This document shows positions 37,259 to 46,657 of a stretch of DNA of 59,314 nucleotides, piece by piece. Every line of letters starts with the position of its first letter. Position 1 is the first letter of the stretch. The position numbers and the translations under genes were made by a program. This DNA is from a virus: the IMG/VR virus record IMGVR_UViG_3300036768_000707, positions 1 to 59,314 of that record; one strand, 5' to 3'. The notes under the pieces are model-generated. The model was not told where the DNA came from and ran no database searches. It worked only from the letters and a program-made list of their open reading frames with translations.

Positions 37259-40120
37259 TCATGCTACCACTCCGGCCTGTCCAGCCTGTCCCTGTCCGTC
37301 CTGCTGACCATGCTCGTCCGGCGCATACACGAGCGTCAACGGCACCCAGACGCCGTTGACCTGAGGGACAGCGCCCGAAGAGGTTAGCGGGCGGGCTTTG
37401 ACGCGCACCTTCGCTTCCCTCTCGCCTCCGTACTTCATCGCCTCGCCGACGAAGCTCCTCCAGGAGAAGCCGACCTCCTCGCCGTTCGCGCGCAGATGGC
37501 GTTTGAACCACTCGTACGTCGTCTCGCGTGTCAGGAACACGCACTGCTGCTCCTCCTGCATTGGGCCGAACGGCCTCAGCCCCCAGTACGCAACCACCTC
37601 CGTCTTCGGCCCCGTTGGCCCCTGAGGTATGTTCTGCCTGTCAGGCGCCGGGCCGTCGATCGGGATGATCGCCGCCGCCCCGCGCGTGATCCCCTGTGCG
37701 ATCGCGTTCATCAGCTGGTGGAAGCTATCGGACTCCACGACCTCGCGCGCTAGCTCCTCAGCAACCGTCTTGAGCGACGAGAACGCTTCGAGCTGCCACC
37801 TCCGGATCTGCAGCGCAGCTGTGTCGCCGAACACTTCGGACACGAACTCATGCACGATGTCAGCAGTCGTCATGAGGTTGGCGATCGTCGCTGGAAACCG
37901 CATGTGCATCGCCGCCATGTCGGACGCACGCAACTTCTCCGTCCAGCTCGTGCGGAGGTGCTCAACCTTGGTCTTGTCGTGGATCTCGTCCTTCCCCGCA
38001 AGCCAGCTCAGATAGGCACCACCGAACAGCTGGAGCTTGCCCTCGTTCACCATCTGCTGCACGCGCGAGAGTGCGTCAGGGGAGATCTCCCCTCGGTCGA
38101 CATGCAGCACGAGCGTTCGCGCGGTCGCCGATGACTCTTTCTCCCAGACGTCTTCTCCCGTCGAGATGATCATGCCGCGCGGCATTGCAGGATCTCGCAC
38201 CTCTTGCTCCGTGTTCATCCGGAGCCGCGTCGTGCCATCGGCGTACGACTGGACGAAGCGGATGATCGAGCTTTTCTTGTCGGCGAATGACGTCTTGTAG
38301 TCGTCGATGAGCACAGGCAGGTCTTTGAGCACGTGCATAATCTTGCCGAGAGCGTTAGTCGTCGAGGTCCACGAAGCGGGAGCGGACGCTTTCTCCCCGA
38401 ACGTGCCGAACAGGGAGATCGCGCAGAGCGCGAACGACGTCTTCAACGCACCTGTCTGACCATGGATATGCACGAGCGGTGGGTTGATATGCATGCCGCA
38501 TGACGCGAGCGGAGCGGACAGCACCTGCAGCACCACGGGCACAGTGATGCGCAGTGCGCCGCACTCGATGAGAGCGCAGAATGCGTCCCATGCCGCCTGA
38601 TGCTCAGCATCCGTCACGGGCGGACGCACACCCTGGCCATACGGCTGAAGGTTCTCGCGCAAGATCGTCTGTGTCTCATCTAGCTGATCACGATCGATCC
38701 GGATCGACACATCGATGCCATGCGCCGAGATGCCGCCCGCCGCCCCGGGCATCAAGAACACGCGTTCGAGCCCATGATCCATCCACCCCGTCTGTGCAGG
38801 AACTCGGCGGATCGCCGTTGACGTGGAAAATTGCTGCATCGCTGCGAGCAGATGCTTGCTCTTGTTCGCCATGACGACGTACTCGGAAGAGCAGTTCCGG
38901 TGGATCGCTGTCTCAATGCGATGCTGAGCGAGGTCGCGTTCGCGGAGCAGGAACTCGGTCGACCGACCATTGCCGAGCGTGCACCGGACGAGCCATGACC
39001 GCTTCAGCTCTGTGCCATCATCGATCTGGTTATCAGCGATGATCTCCGGCTTGAAGTTGCAGATGATGTCGTAGGGCGAAAGCTCCCTGTTCTTCGACGG
39101 CCGGATGTACGTCACGCCGAGCTGCTCGTCCCAGATGTAGAGCTGCGGAACCGTTGGCTGCGGGCTTGCATGTGCGTGAACGTGTTGCGCGCCTTCGTCC
39201 GGCAACAGCTTCGATGCGATCCGCCAGTACTCGACATCGTGCCCGCGGTAGCGGTGACCAAACGCCGTGATATCCGCCTGCTTGACGATCCCCGCGACCT
39301 GCGCGCGCGTCAGCGGATACTGCGTCTCAGCGGCTGCTGCAACAAGGTCTGACCCGATCTTGTACAGCTTGCCAGACTTGTCATGCTCCTCCCTCAGGTC
39401 GAGCTGCCCCGACAGGACCTGTCGGACGTACGCTAACCGGCGGGAGAAGCGCAGTTCCTCAGGGACGCGCAAAGGGACGACTTCCTCCTCTTCCTGCGGC
39501 TGAGGGCTCGCTGACGAGCGCACAGAAGCAACTGTGACGTTGATGTAGCTCAGCAGTGTAGCGACATACTGCTCAGGGTCAGCTGTCGTCTCCATCTGCA
39601 GGTCATACGACGTCCTCTTGAGCCACGTGTACTGGCGCACGAGATGCCGCGAGGGAGGGACTACGACATACTGGCCATCTCCCCGGACGCCACCGAGCTT
39701 CTTGCCGTCAACCGTCACGACATCGAACGGCGGGTGAGGGACTGTCGACCGGAACCAGATATGACAGCCCCGCCCCGACCGCGTGATCGCCGTCTCATCA
39801 GCGAGATTGAGCGTCGCATCGCACAACGCGGCTGCTGTGTCTGCGTCATCAACATCGAAGGCGTAGACTCTACCTGAGATCTCACCGAGAGCGATGCCGA
39901 TATTGAGATTCTCCTCCGCCGCCCAGCTCAAGATTGTTGCTGGATCCGTTGTCGCAGAAAGTACTCCATGCGGAGCGTGTTTCGGATGTGGGTGCTTCCC
40001 CGGAGATTTGCACTGTGGTCGTCCACACTCACATCCTGCATCTGTCACGCCGTAACAGGGGAGTACAGCAAATCCTTGGGCGGCGTATGCGAGCGCTGCG
40101 TCGATGACGTTATGGTCCAT
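37259..40120 (-). CDS. PrimPol (AEP) - helicase fusion replication protein
   Basis: The 953-residue protein starts with an archaeo-eukaryotic primase/polymerase domain (about 1-185). It has LPCYGV, a Cys/His cluster (CECGRPQCKSPGKHPHPKH), VYAFDVDDAD (metal site), SGRGCHIWF and GDGQYVVVPPS. After a linker comes a DUF927-like ATPase/helicase (about 460-760) with VHIHGQTGALKTSFAL as Walker A, LPVLIDDYKTS as Walker B, and STGEDVW. The C-terminal 150 residues are of unknown fold. It would prime and unwind at the replication fork. It lies just before the AT-rich region and after the VRR-nuclease gene. Confidence 0.88.
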   Translation of the reverse strand: MDHNVIDAALAYAAQGFAVLPCYGVTDAGCECGRPQCKSPGKHPHPKHAPHGVLSATTDPATILSWAAEENLNIGIALGEISGRVYAFDVDDADTAAALCDATLNLADETAITRSGRGCHIWFRSTVPHPPFDVVTVDGKKLGGVRGDGQYVVVPPSRHLVRQYTWLKRTSYDLQMETTADPEQYVATLLSYINVTVASVRSSASPQPQEEEEVVPLRVPEELRFSRRLAYVRQVLSGQLDLREEHDKSGKLYKIGSDLVAAAAETQYPLTRAQVAGIVKQADITAFGHRYRGHDVEYWRIASKLLPDEGAQHVHAHASPQPTVPQLYIWDEQLGVTYIRPSKNRELSPYDIICNFKPEIIADNQIDDGTELKRSWLVRCTLGNGRSTEFLLRERDLAQHRIETAIHRNCSSEYVVMANKSKHLLAAMQQFSTSTAIRRVPAQTGWMDHGLERVFLMPGAAGGISAHGIDVSIRIDRDQLDETQTILRENLQPYGQGVRPPVTDAEHQAAWDAFCALIECGALRITVPVVLQVLSAPLASCGMHINPPLVHIHGQTGALKTSFALCAISLFGTFGEKASAPASWTSTTNALGKIMHVLKDLPVLIDDYKTSFADKKSSIIRFVQSYADGTTRLRMNTEQEVRDPAMPRGMIISTGEDVWEKESSATARTLVLHVDRGEISPDALSRVQQMVNEGKLQLFGGAYLSWLAGKDEIHDKTKVEHLRTSWTEKLRASDMAAMHMRFPATIANLMTTADIVHEFVSEVFGDTAALQIRRWQLEAFSSLKTVAEELAREVVESDSFHQLMNAIAQGITRGAAAIIPIDGPAPDRQNIPQGPTGPKTEVVAYWGLRPFGPMQEEQQCVFLTRETTYEWFKRHLRANGEEVGFSWRSFVGEAMKYGGEREAKVRVKARPLTSSGAVPQVNGVWVPLTLVYAPDEHGQQDGQGQAGQAGVVA

Positions 40121-40385
40121 GTAACGTCTCCTTCAACGCTGTCACAGCTGCTGCAAGAGCAATAGTCTGCAGTTCGGTCAGATCATGCAGCTCCCATTTT
40201 CCATCTCTGACTGTGACGTACGGTTCACACCCGAGTTGGATGATGACATGCTCAAACCAGTCTTGACCGATCGCTTTTCCATTTCTGATGAGTAGTTCGT
40301 AGGCTTTCTCTAGTCTTTCAGGTCTGACGTCTGACCAGGACGGGTCGCGCGTCTCAGGACTCGTTGGTTCATGCAGTAGTGTCAT
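40110..40385 (-). CDS. Small helical hypothetical protein
   Basis: The 91-residue protein begins MTLLHEPTSPETRDPSWSDV after AAGGGAAG and continues as helices (LEKAYELLIRNGKAIG, TIALAAAVTALKETL). It overlaps both the VRR-nuclease stop (16 nt) and the primase start (11 nt). Such tight packing suggests an accessory replication factor. No family was recognised; a longer start at 40415 is less likely. Confidence 0.6.
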   Translation of the reverse strand: MTLLHEPTSPETRDPSWSDVRPERLEKAYELLIRNGKAIGQDWFEHVIIQLGCEPYVTVRDGKWELHDLTELQTIALAAAVTALKETLHGP

Positions 40386-40749
40386 TCCACTTCCCTTCGG
40401 AATCGACAAAGCCATGCCCTACGGAACAGGCAGTTCCAGTCAGTGGTGCGAAGCACGCGCGACATACATCTGGAAACGCAGCGAGCATCTCTTCGACTTG
40501 ATCTACAGAATCCATGACACCCGCATACGCGCCTGCCGCGCGCAGTTCTCGCTGGACGCGCGCCTGAATTGCTGTGCTACGTTTTCCACGTGCTTTCACC
40601 TCAATCCAGACTGCGCGTCCAGCGATCACGCACGCGACGTCCGGAAGACCCCTGCGCTGCATCGGACCTCCATGCAGTTTTTCGGCGAAGTGGCCATGCG
40701 CGCGCAGCCGCGCAATGATAGCGCGTTCGATGCGTTTCTCCGGACCCAC
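40369..40749 (-). CDS. VRR-NUC domain nuclease
   Basis: The 126-residue protein is a full VRR-NUC domain. It has an N-terminal basic helix (EKRIERAIIARLRAHGHFAE), GLPDVACVI with the metal-binding Asp and AVWIEVKARG with the E-x-K pair. A conserved helix (QARVQRELRAAGAYAGV) follows. A short Cys-containing tail (CRACFAPL, CSVG) may bind zinc. Family members act as structure-specific nucleases, for example on Holliday junctions. The start is a weak GTG at 40749. It belongs to the recombination operon from 43.3 kb. Confidence 0.85.
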   Translation of the reverse strand: MGPEKRIERAIIARLRAHGHFAEKLHGGPMQRRGLPDVACVIAGRAVWIEVKARGKRSTAIQARVQRELRAAGAYAGVMDSVDQVEEMLAAFPDVCRACFAPLTGTACSVGHGFVDSEGKWNDTTA

Positions 40750-40758
40750 GTTCTTTCT

Positions 40759-41349
40759 CTAGTCTTCGAAGAGCTCCTCCAGCCCTGCCGCGATCTCCGC
40801 CTCGGTCTGTTCGACGGAGGCAGCAGGCGCGGACTCGACCTTCGGCGCTTCCTGTTTGACCGTCTGCGCGTCCGTCTTGGTCACGTTCTCGATCTCCGGA
40901 AGTGCAGCCTGCTTCTGCGGGCGCAAGAAGGCGACGACCGTCGAGACGGTGCGTTCCTTGAACCGACCGTCTTCCGATGCGGGGCGCACATCGTCCGCGA
41001 CCTCGAGCAACAACTTCTTCCCGATGAGCTGGTCGAAGTCGATCGACACGCGCCCGGTGAGCGGTTTGAACCCGAGAGCAACGAGCATCGCGTGCAGGCG
41101 CTGCTTCGGGAACAGCGAGTCGTTCGGGTCGCGCGGCATCGTGAACCGCTCGACGAGCCTCTTGCCTGCGTACTCGCCTGCCACGATCGAGAAGGTGAAG
41201 GTGAACATCTGCTTGCCGGAGCGCGCGTTGCCGTCTTCGTATCTCTCGACCTTCGCGAGATACGTGCCCGGCGGCACGTAGTCCGCGCGCCCCGCCCCGG
41301 CTTCGACCGGGGGAGCGCCGGTGAAGTCGATGGTGACTGGATGAGCCAT
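40759..41349 (-). CDS. Single-strand DNA-binding protein (DUF669-like)
   Basis: The 196-residue protein has a beta-barrel core (about 1-130) with ADYVPPGTYLAKVERYEDGN, the aromatic strand MFTFTFSIVAGEYAGKRLVE and LGFKPLTG. It ends with a flexible Ala/Glu-rich tail and an acidic tip (AAGLEELFED). The acidic tip is typical for SSB proteins that recruit partners. DUF669-family proteins replace SSB in many phages. It lies between the Sak4-like ATPase and VRR nuclease. Confidence 0.8.
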   Translation of the reverse strand: MAHPVTIDFTGAPPVEAGAGRADYVPPGTYLAKVERYEDGNARSGKQMFTFTFSIVAGEYAGKRLVERFTMPRDPNDSLFPKQRLHAMLVALGFKPLTGRVSIDFDQLIGKKLLLEVADDVRPASEDGRFKERTVSTVVAFLRPQKQAALPEIENVTKTDAQTVKQEAPKVESAPAASVEQTEAEIAAGLEELFED

Positions 41350-41380
41350 TCTGTGATTACCTCCTGTGTGATGGTTGTTA

Positions 41381-42220
41381 CTACTCTTCCGCTAGCACAG
41401 TGAATGCGGTTTCGTCGTACGCCTTCGGCGGCGTCGATGACGCCCCGAGGAGGTACGCGAAGATCTGCCCCAGGTCTGGATCGTCGATGATAGGCGGCAC
41501 AGGACGCGAGGGCAGGGCGCGCGCCTTCGTCACGTATTCCGGATGCGTCCCGACGCGCAGAAGACGCTTCGGCTGATCTTGACCAATCACCTCCTCTGTG
41601 TACAACCTGCCTACTAAGTACATCGGTGGAATCAGCGACGAGAGCGCCGCAGGGGAAACATCTGGTTGTGTGATGCGATCGCCGCCTTCTACATCTCCGC
41701 GCCTCCGTTCTTGTGCCGTGAAGATCACGTGCATCCGCAGCAGCCGGAACTGGAACACGATCTCTTCCATCAAGTTCCCAACTTTGCCCCAGTCCTGTTG
41801 CGTCAGGACCGCGGGGTCATGATCGAGAGGCCGCTCTTTGACCGTCTTCCGTTTGGCGAGATTCTGCGCGCCAGTGAGCGAATCGAGAGCGACCCACTTG
41901 TACTCGCGCTTATTCGGCCTTAGAATGGTCGCGAACAGCTCTTCGAACTGCTCCCAGCGAGTAATTTGGATGATGTCGATCTTGTCCTCCCATTCCGAGA
42001 GGACGTGTGTGCCTCCCTCGATCTGAGGAATATCGACGACTAACCCCTTTCCAGGCATCGTGTGCAGCAGCGTTGTCTTCCCGACACCTCCACGGCCGTA
42101 GATGCAGGCCGCGATCCTCGTCAAGTTTCCAGACGGCTTTCTGATGCGTGATTCAAGCGATCCAGATTCTTCAGGTGAAGAGGGCGGCGAAGTCTTCTTC
42201 GTCATCTGTCCTGCGTTCAT
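41381..42220 (-). CDS. Sak4-like RecA-fold ATPase (recombinase)
   Basis: The 279-residue protein has a Walker A (IYGRGGVGKTTLL, about residue 42), WVALDSLTG as Walker B, and VIFTAQERR after the central helices. The C-terminus is short (YDETAFTVLAEE). It matches the phage Sak4/AAA_24 family, small RecA-core recombinases that act with an SSB in strand annealing. ATG 42220 is chosen; it overlaps the exonuclease end by 50 nt. The next gene encodes the SSB-like protein. Confidence 0.82.
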   Translation of the reverse strand: MNAGQMTKKTSPPSSPEESGSLESRIRKPSGNLTRIAACIYGRGGVGKTTLLHTMPGKGLVVDIPQIEGGTHVLSEWEDKIDIIQITRWEQFEELFATILRPNKREYKWVALDSLTGAQNLAKRKTVKERPLDHDPAVLTQQDWGKVGNLMEEIVFQFRLLRMHVIFTAQERRRGDVEGGDRITQPDVSPAALSSLIPPMYLVGRLYTEEVIGQDQPKRLLRVGTHPEYVTKARALPSRPVPPIIDDPDLGQIFAYLLGASSTPPKAYDETAFTVLAEE

Positions 42221-43256
42221 ACCTGTTCGACTCCTTCCTGGTAAAGAGCTGACGCTCGAGAGGCGCAACTTCTCCGCCTGTGATCACAGCCTCACACAGG
42301 CGCGCGTACGGGCAGTAGTCGCAGTGCGTGCCGATCGACCGCACAGGGTCGGAATGCGCGAGTTCGGGGAGAGCGGTCACGATCTCTCTTGCTGACGTGA
42401 TGAAGTCGCGCAGTAAGATCCCCTCATCGGAGACGATGGGCACAGCCATGCGCGGATAGAACATGCGCTCTTCGCGTCCTTCGAGCAGCACGCGCATATC
42501 TTCGTAGTCTTCAGGATCGAGCCCGAGCTTCAGAATCTCTTCGTAGTAGACGGCCCAAGTCGTGTCGAGGTTCTTGCGGCGACTGAGCTCTCCGGTCTTC
42601 AACTGCTCTGGGACGCTCGGGGGCTTCGTCCTCAGGTAGTTCCAGATGACCAGATCGACGCGCGGGACCGTTTCCGAAAAGACCTGCTCCGCGACCGCTT
42701 TGTAGAGTGTCGTCTGCAGGTCGCGGAGTCTGCGCATCGTGCGCGGGATAGACCTGACGGTCTTATGCTCCCACAAAGCAATATTGCCGTCGCGATCGCG
42801 TGTCACGAGATCAATCGTGCCAACCGTGTTCACGCCGGGAATGAGTGGATAGCTGAACGGCTCTTCGACCAGCAGCACGGCGAATGAGCTTGCGTCCGCG
42901 TGCCCGCGCACGACGAAGTACCGAGATGCGATCCTCACGATCTCGTCCCACATCGCGCCATACGTATCTCCGAGTTCGACATCGGACAAGGCGTATGCTG
43001 CATCGCGCGCGAGCTCTAGCTCCGACCGCCACTTCGCCTCAATGTCCGCGAGAGACGCAGCGTGCGCCGCTCTTGGGTGCATCGCACCCTGAAGCCGCTT
43101 GTAGTAGAGCTCGAGATACTCGTGCAGAATCTCCCCCAGAGAAAGCTGAGGCCCTTTGAACTTCGGGCGCAGCTTCTCGACGTATGCGTACGCATACTTC
43201 TTTCTGCATTCTCTCCAGGTGGAGATCGCAGAATAGGAAAGCGTGAGTTGTGTCAC
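42171..43256 (-). CDS. PD-(D/E)XK exonuclease with Fe-S cluster (Cas4/RecB-like)
   Basis: The 361-residue protein begins with SYSAISTWRECRKKYAYAYV, whose Cys is the first cluster ligand. It has GEILHEYLELYY, the active site VGTIDLVTRDRDG with ALWEHKTVRS (D...E-x-K), and LQTTLYKAV. The last three Cys are in HCDYCPYARLCE. The enzyme digests DNA ends and works with Sak4 and SSB in recombination. The GTG start has a spaced GAGGTG. It is the first gene of the operon from the promoter at 43366. Confidence 0.88.
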   Translation of the reverse strand: MTQLTLSYSAISTWRECRKKYAYAYVEKLRPKFKGPQLSLGEILHEYLELYYKRLQGAMHPRAAHAASLADIEAKWRSELELARDAAYALSDVELGDTYGAMWDEIVRIASRYFVVRGHADASSFAVLLVEEPFSYPLIPGVNTVGTIDLVTRDRDGNIALWEHKTVRSIPRTMRRLRDLQTTLYKAVAEQVFSETVPRVDLVIWNYLRTKPPSVPEQLKTGELSRRKNLDTTWAVYYEEILKLGLDPEDYEDMRVLLEGREERMFYPRMAVPIVSDEGILLRDFITSAREIVTALPELAHSDPVRSIGTHCDYCPYARLCEAVITGGEVAPLERQLFTRKESNRYERRTDDEEDFAALFT

Positions 43257-43365
43257 GACGTATTCAGTTCATCACCTCGTGTCCGCCTCGTCGTATCTAT
43301 ACGATGCTAGCGGTGAGGCGATGCCTTCGGTACATGCGCGCGTCCCGCGCAAACTGTCTGCGAGC

Positions 43366-43395
43366 AGGATAACACAGAACGAGCCATCGTGTCAA
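43366..43395 (-). promoter_or_regulatory. Sigma70-type promoter without operator
   Basis: TTGACA (43395-43390), an 18-nt spacer and TATCCT (43371-43366) on the minus strand, just after the polymerase stop. Unlike the accessory promoters the spacer has no ACGTCA-TGACGT palindrome. It drives the exonuclease-Sak4-SSB-VRR-primase genes. Confidence 0.65.
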
Positions 43396-43398
43396 CCC

Positions 43399-45918
43399 TC
43401 ACGCCCAGCGTCGAGCCCTCTTGACCTCCGCCTCAAGCGGCACAGGGATGATCACGTGAAGCCTCTCCGTGTTCGGATGCGTCATCTCGTACGAGACGAG
43501 CTCCTCGACTTCTTCGGCGACTTCATCGGCAACTTCGATGAGGATCGAGTCATGCACCATCCCGAACGGCCTGACGACACCTCGCTCATAGTAGCCGCGG
43601 CGCGAACACTCAGCGTCGATCTGCGCGAGTGCAAGTTGCGTCAGGTCAGACGCTGTCGCCTGGACAGGCGTGTTGATCGCTTTTCGTAGCTTTCCATGAG
43701 CGTCTTCATTCTCGAAATCGATGCGCCGTCTTCGTCCGAAGACGGTCTCCGTCCAACCGCGCTCAACAATGTTCCAGTGAGCTTCGTGCCAGGCAATGAA
43801 GTCTGGATACAGCTCAGCCCACCCTGCACGCATCATGCTGGCCTCGTCAAACGTCAGATCAATTCCATAATCTGCGCGTGCGACATTGATCAGCACATGT
43901 TCTGTGCCCCCATACAAGAGCGCGAAGTTGGCAGGTTTGGCCCTGTACCGTTCGTCAGGTGTCACGGAGAGCCATTCTCCGAGAGAGGTCTGACCTTTGT
44001 GTGGAATCCAAGCTTCTAGCCTTGTTCTGTACTGCGCGATCGTCTCCCCGGTCCTCCCCGCCTTGATCCAACCCGCAGTTGCTGTGTGCGGATCGATCCC
44101 AGCATTCAGGAAGTGGATCAGCGTCCTCTCGTTCGCAAGCCAGGCAGCAATCCGTAGTTCGATCTGCGAGTAGTCCGCTGCGAGAATCTGGAATCCAGGT
44201 TCTGCGCAGACCATCGCGCGCGCATACGCCTCATGCGGATACTGCTGTAATGTCCCTCCCGATTCAGATTCTGCCGACGTCCTGCCCGTCGTTGCCCCTG
44301 TCGGTTTGAAGATCGTATGCAACCGCGCATCCCCCTGTTCTTCGAGCATGTGCAGCCAGGGGCGGAGATACGCATTCTCCAGCTTCTCGATACGCCGAAG
44401 CAGAATGAGTGGCGGCATGACAGCATGTTCTTTCTCTCGCGGGATGAGGTCGTCAAGCCGCACTGATGGCCTGTGCGTCTTTGGTGTGCGCGGTAGTGTG
44501 ATGCCGTGTTGTTCGAGTAGAGGTCCGAGTACATTATCGTTGAACACGACCTCGAACCGTTCTTCGACCCCAAGCATCTGACCGATCTTCTTCGCGAGCT
44601 TCATCATAGAGACGCGCGCCTTGTATTCCGCTCGCCTGAGCATCTGCATGTCGATCGGCGCTCCGAAGAGGGATGCGCGCGCGAGTGCATAGGTCGAAGG
44701 GAGCAGCACAGCGTTGTAGAACTCGAACGCGCGCTCTCGCCCCTCTTCTCTGATCTTCCGCAGCTCTGCCTCTTCGAGCAGTACTGTCGAGATGCAGTCT
44801 TTAGCGTTGTACTCGAGAAGCGTCTGCCAGCCTTCGCGCGTGTCAGGGCGACGGCCAACGACAGACAAGACTGCGCTCTCCTTCTTCCACCCAGGCGCGA
44901 CATCAGTTAGCAGTGACGTGAGCGACTCGAGAGAGTGAGAAGATTCGATGTTCAGAAGAGAGGCGAGCACCATCGTGTCCCCCGCGAGTTGTGGTGCATA
45001 TCCGTACGCGAGGAGCCAGATCAGGTCGTAGGTAGCATTGTGGTAGATCGACGGGACGGATGCGATGAGCTCTTTGAGTGTCTTGACCCGGAGAGAAGAC
45101 TCATCGGGCGTGCGCGGGATTGCAACCGAGACACCGAGTACTGTCCCAGTGTTGAGGCGGCCAGCAATGCCTACCGATGTCAGGTCAGGGAGCACACCCC
45201 CACGCCTCGACCACGGCCACTTTCTACCCCCCTCGACGTTTGTTTCGACATCGACAGCCACGCGTGCGCACTCACTCCTGAGCGTCGCGAGTGCGTCACG
45301 CACCTCCGCAGTGAAGTCGTATCCTGTGACGACCTGACCTGCCGTCCCGCCTCCGAGAAAGCGCTGCGCAAACCGAAGGTCTTCGACGATCTGACCGAGC
45401 ACCATCGCACGCCTGTGCGGCGCATGCAATGCAGCCGCAGGATGGTACGTCACGATCACAGGCACCGCGGACCTGTATTCTGGCTTGAGCTGTAGCACTT
45501 TCCCACGTTCAGCTGAGATCTTCGTCCGGCCTGTAAGTGCTGCAAGAGCTGCACCACCGACGGCGACGATGACTTCTGGTTGTACAGCAGCGATCGCGCG
45601 GATCGTGTATGCGAGACAGGCAGCTTGCTCCGCGGGTGTCGGAGTGCGGTTCAAGGGCGGACGGCAGCGAACCGTGTTATCGATGAACACGTCATCGGAG
45701 GAGATGTTCGCTTGCGCGAGACAGCTTTCGAGCAACATGCCTGCCTGCCCGACGAAAGGCAGCCCCTGCTCTTCTTCGTTCGCCCCAGGCGCTTCTCCGA
45801 AGAGCATGATCCGGGCAGGGACCGCACCTCTCCCCGGGACACAGACGCGCTTGCCTTCGAGCTTCGGCGCGCGCGAGAGTGCGCATCTCGTACAGTCGGC
45901 GTCGTAGAAGTTCAGCAT
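43399..45918 (-). CDS. Uracil-DNA glycosylase (family 4-like) - DNA polymerase A fusion
   Basis: The 839-residue protein starts with a UDG domain (about 1-195): CTRCALS (Fe-S Cys), MLFGEAPGANEEEQGLPFVG (uracil pocket and catalytic region) and VTYHPAAAL. A 3'-5' exonuclease-like domain follows (VAVDVETNVEGG, then NATYDLIWLLAYG, and YNAKDCIST). The family A polymerase is complete: LAADYSQIELRIAAW (motif A), KPANFALLYGG (motif B) and GMVHDSILIEV (motif C). This is the replicative polymerase. The UDG part would excise or sense uracil ahead of synthesis. Confidence 0.9.
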   Translation of the reverse strand: MLNFYDADCTRCALSRAPKLEGKRVCVPGRGAVPARIMLFGEAPGANEEEQGLPFVGQAGMLLESCLAQANISSDDVFIDNTVRCRPPLNRTPTPAEQAACLAYTIRAIAAVQPEVIVAVGGAALAALTGRTKISAERGKVLQLKPEYRSAVPVIVTYHPAAALHAPHRRAMVLGQIVEDLRFAQRFLGGGTAGQVVTGYDFTAEVRDALATLRSECARVAVDVETNVEGGRKWPWSRRGGVLPDLTSVGIAGRLNTGTVLGVSVAIPRTPDESSLRVKTLKELIASVPSIYHNATYDLIWLLAYGYAPQLAGDTMVLASLLNIESSHSLESLTSLLTDVAPGWKKESAVLSVVGRRPDTREGWQTLLEYNAKDCISTVLLEEAELRKIREEGRERAFEFYNAVLLPSTYALARASLFGAPIDMQMLRRAEYKARVSMMKLAKKIGQMLGVEERFEVVFNDNVLGPLLEQHGITLPRTPKTHRPSVRLDDLIPREKEHAVMPPLILLRRIEKLENAYLRPWLHMLEEQGDARLHTIFKPTGATTGRTSAESESGGTLQQYPHEAYARAMVCAEPGFQILAADYSQIELRIAAWLANERTLIHFLNAGIDPHTATAGWIKAGRTGETIAQYRTRLEAWIPHKGQTSLGEWLSVTPDERYRAKPANFALLYGGTEHVLINVARADYGIDLTFDEASMMRAGWAELYPDFIAWHEAHWNIVERGWTETVFGRRRRIDFENEDAHGKLRKAINTPVQATASDLTQLALAQIDAECSRRGYYERGVVRPFGMVHDSILIEVADEVAEEVEELVSYEMTHPNTERLHVIIPVPLEAEVKRARRWA

Positions 45919-45958
45919 CTAGAACACATGCTCTGTGCCGTACATCTTCTGTCTCCGC

Positions 45959-46657
45959 TCATCCATGCTTCTGTCTCCCGTGCAGTCTCCGGTATGCGCT
46001 GAGGACATCGAGTTGAGCGCGTAAGAATGGTTCCCATTCCGACAGGGGGAGCGAAAAGAACTGCGTCCAGGGCGCACGATGCGTCTTGATCCACTCCCAC
46101 GGTTTCTCACCATCGTATGTCTCAATGATGCCGTTATTCTCTAATGCGACCCAGCGACGGAAACATGACATGCATCGTCCGCACCGGATGAGAGAAGAAT
46201 CGTAGCAGGAGAGTGTCGCACGCAGAGCGTCCGGATCGCCACCGCACTCGAGATAGGCCCGTACGGCTTCCGTCTTGGTCATCTTGTGCAGCGGCGAATA
46301 GACGCGGACGGGCTTCTGCGCAGTATATGAGAGCAGAGAAGACATGCTCTTGAAGAAGCGCTTGTGCTTGTCGCGCGAGTACTCGCCTGCGACTGCGCAG
46401 AGCAGCACCTCATCCGCATCCGTCATCGCTTGCGCCTGAGTAACAAGCAACACATTCCGTTGTGGTACGAACCCATCTTCACGTTCGATGGTTGTGAGTT
46501 GCGGCCCAGCGACGACACGCACATCTGGCCCGAGATGCGCGATCTCTTTGTCCGCATACCGCGTACGGAGGTCGATATGCAGCAGGATCGCGTCTGGGAT
46601 CAACTTCGAAGCGATGAACGAATCAAGACCTCCCGAGTACAGAATGACGCGGTTCAT
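45959..46657 (-). CDS. queC: 7-cyano-7-deazaguanine synthase (QueC)
   Basis: The 232-residue ATP-dependent enzyme has the PP-loop VILYSGGLDSFIAS at its start, FVPQRNVLLVTQAQAM in the middle and the four zinc Cys at the end (SCYDSSLIRCGRCMSCF, CX7CX2CX2C). It converts 7-carboxy-7-deazaguanine to preQ0. It lacks the fused glutamine amidotransferase found in phages that make dG+, so the likely product is preQ0. ATG 46657 is set by a TGATG overlap and AAGGAGG. It lies next to the polymerase gene. Confidence 0.92.
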   Translation of the reverse strand: MNRVILYSGGLDSFIASKLIPDAILLHIDLRTRYADKEIAHLGPDVRVVAGPQLTTIEREDGFVPQRNVLLVTQAQAMTDADEVLLCAVAGEYSRDKHKRFFKSMSSLLSYTAQKPVRVYSPLHKMTKTEAVRAYLECGGDPDALRATLSCYDSSLIRCGRCMSCFRRWVALENNGIIETYDGEKPWEWIKTHRAPWTQFFSLPLSEWEPFLRAQLDVLSAYRRLHGRQKHG

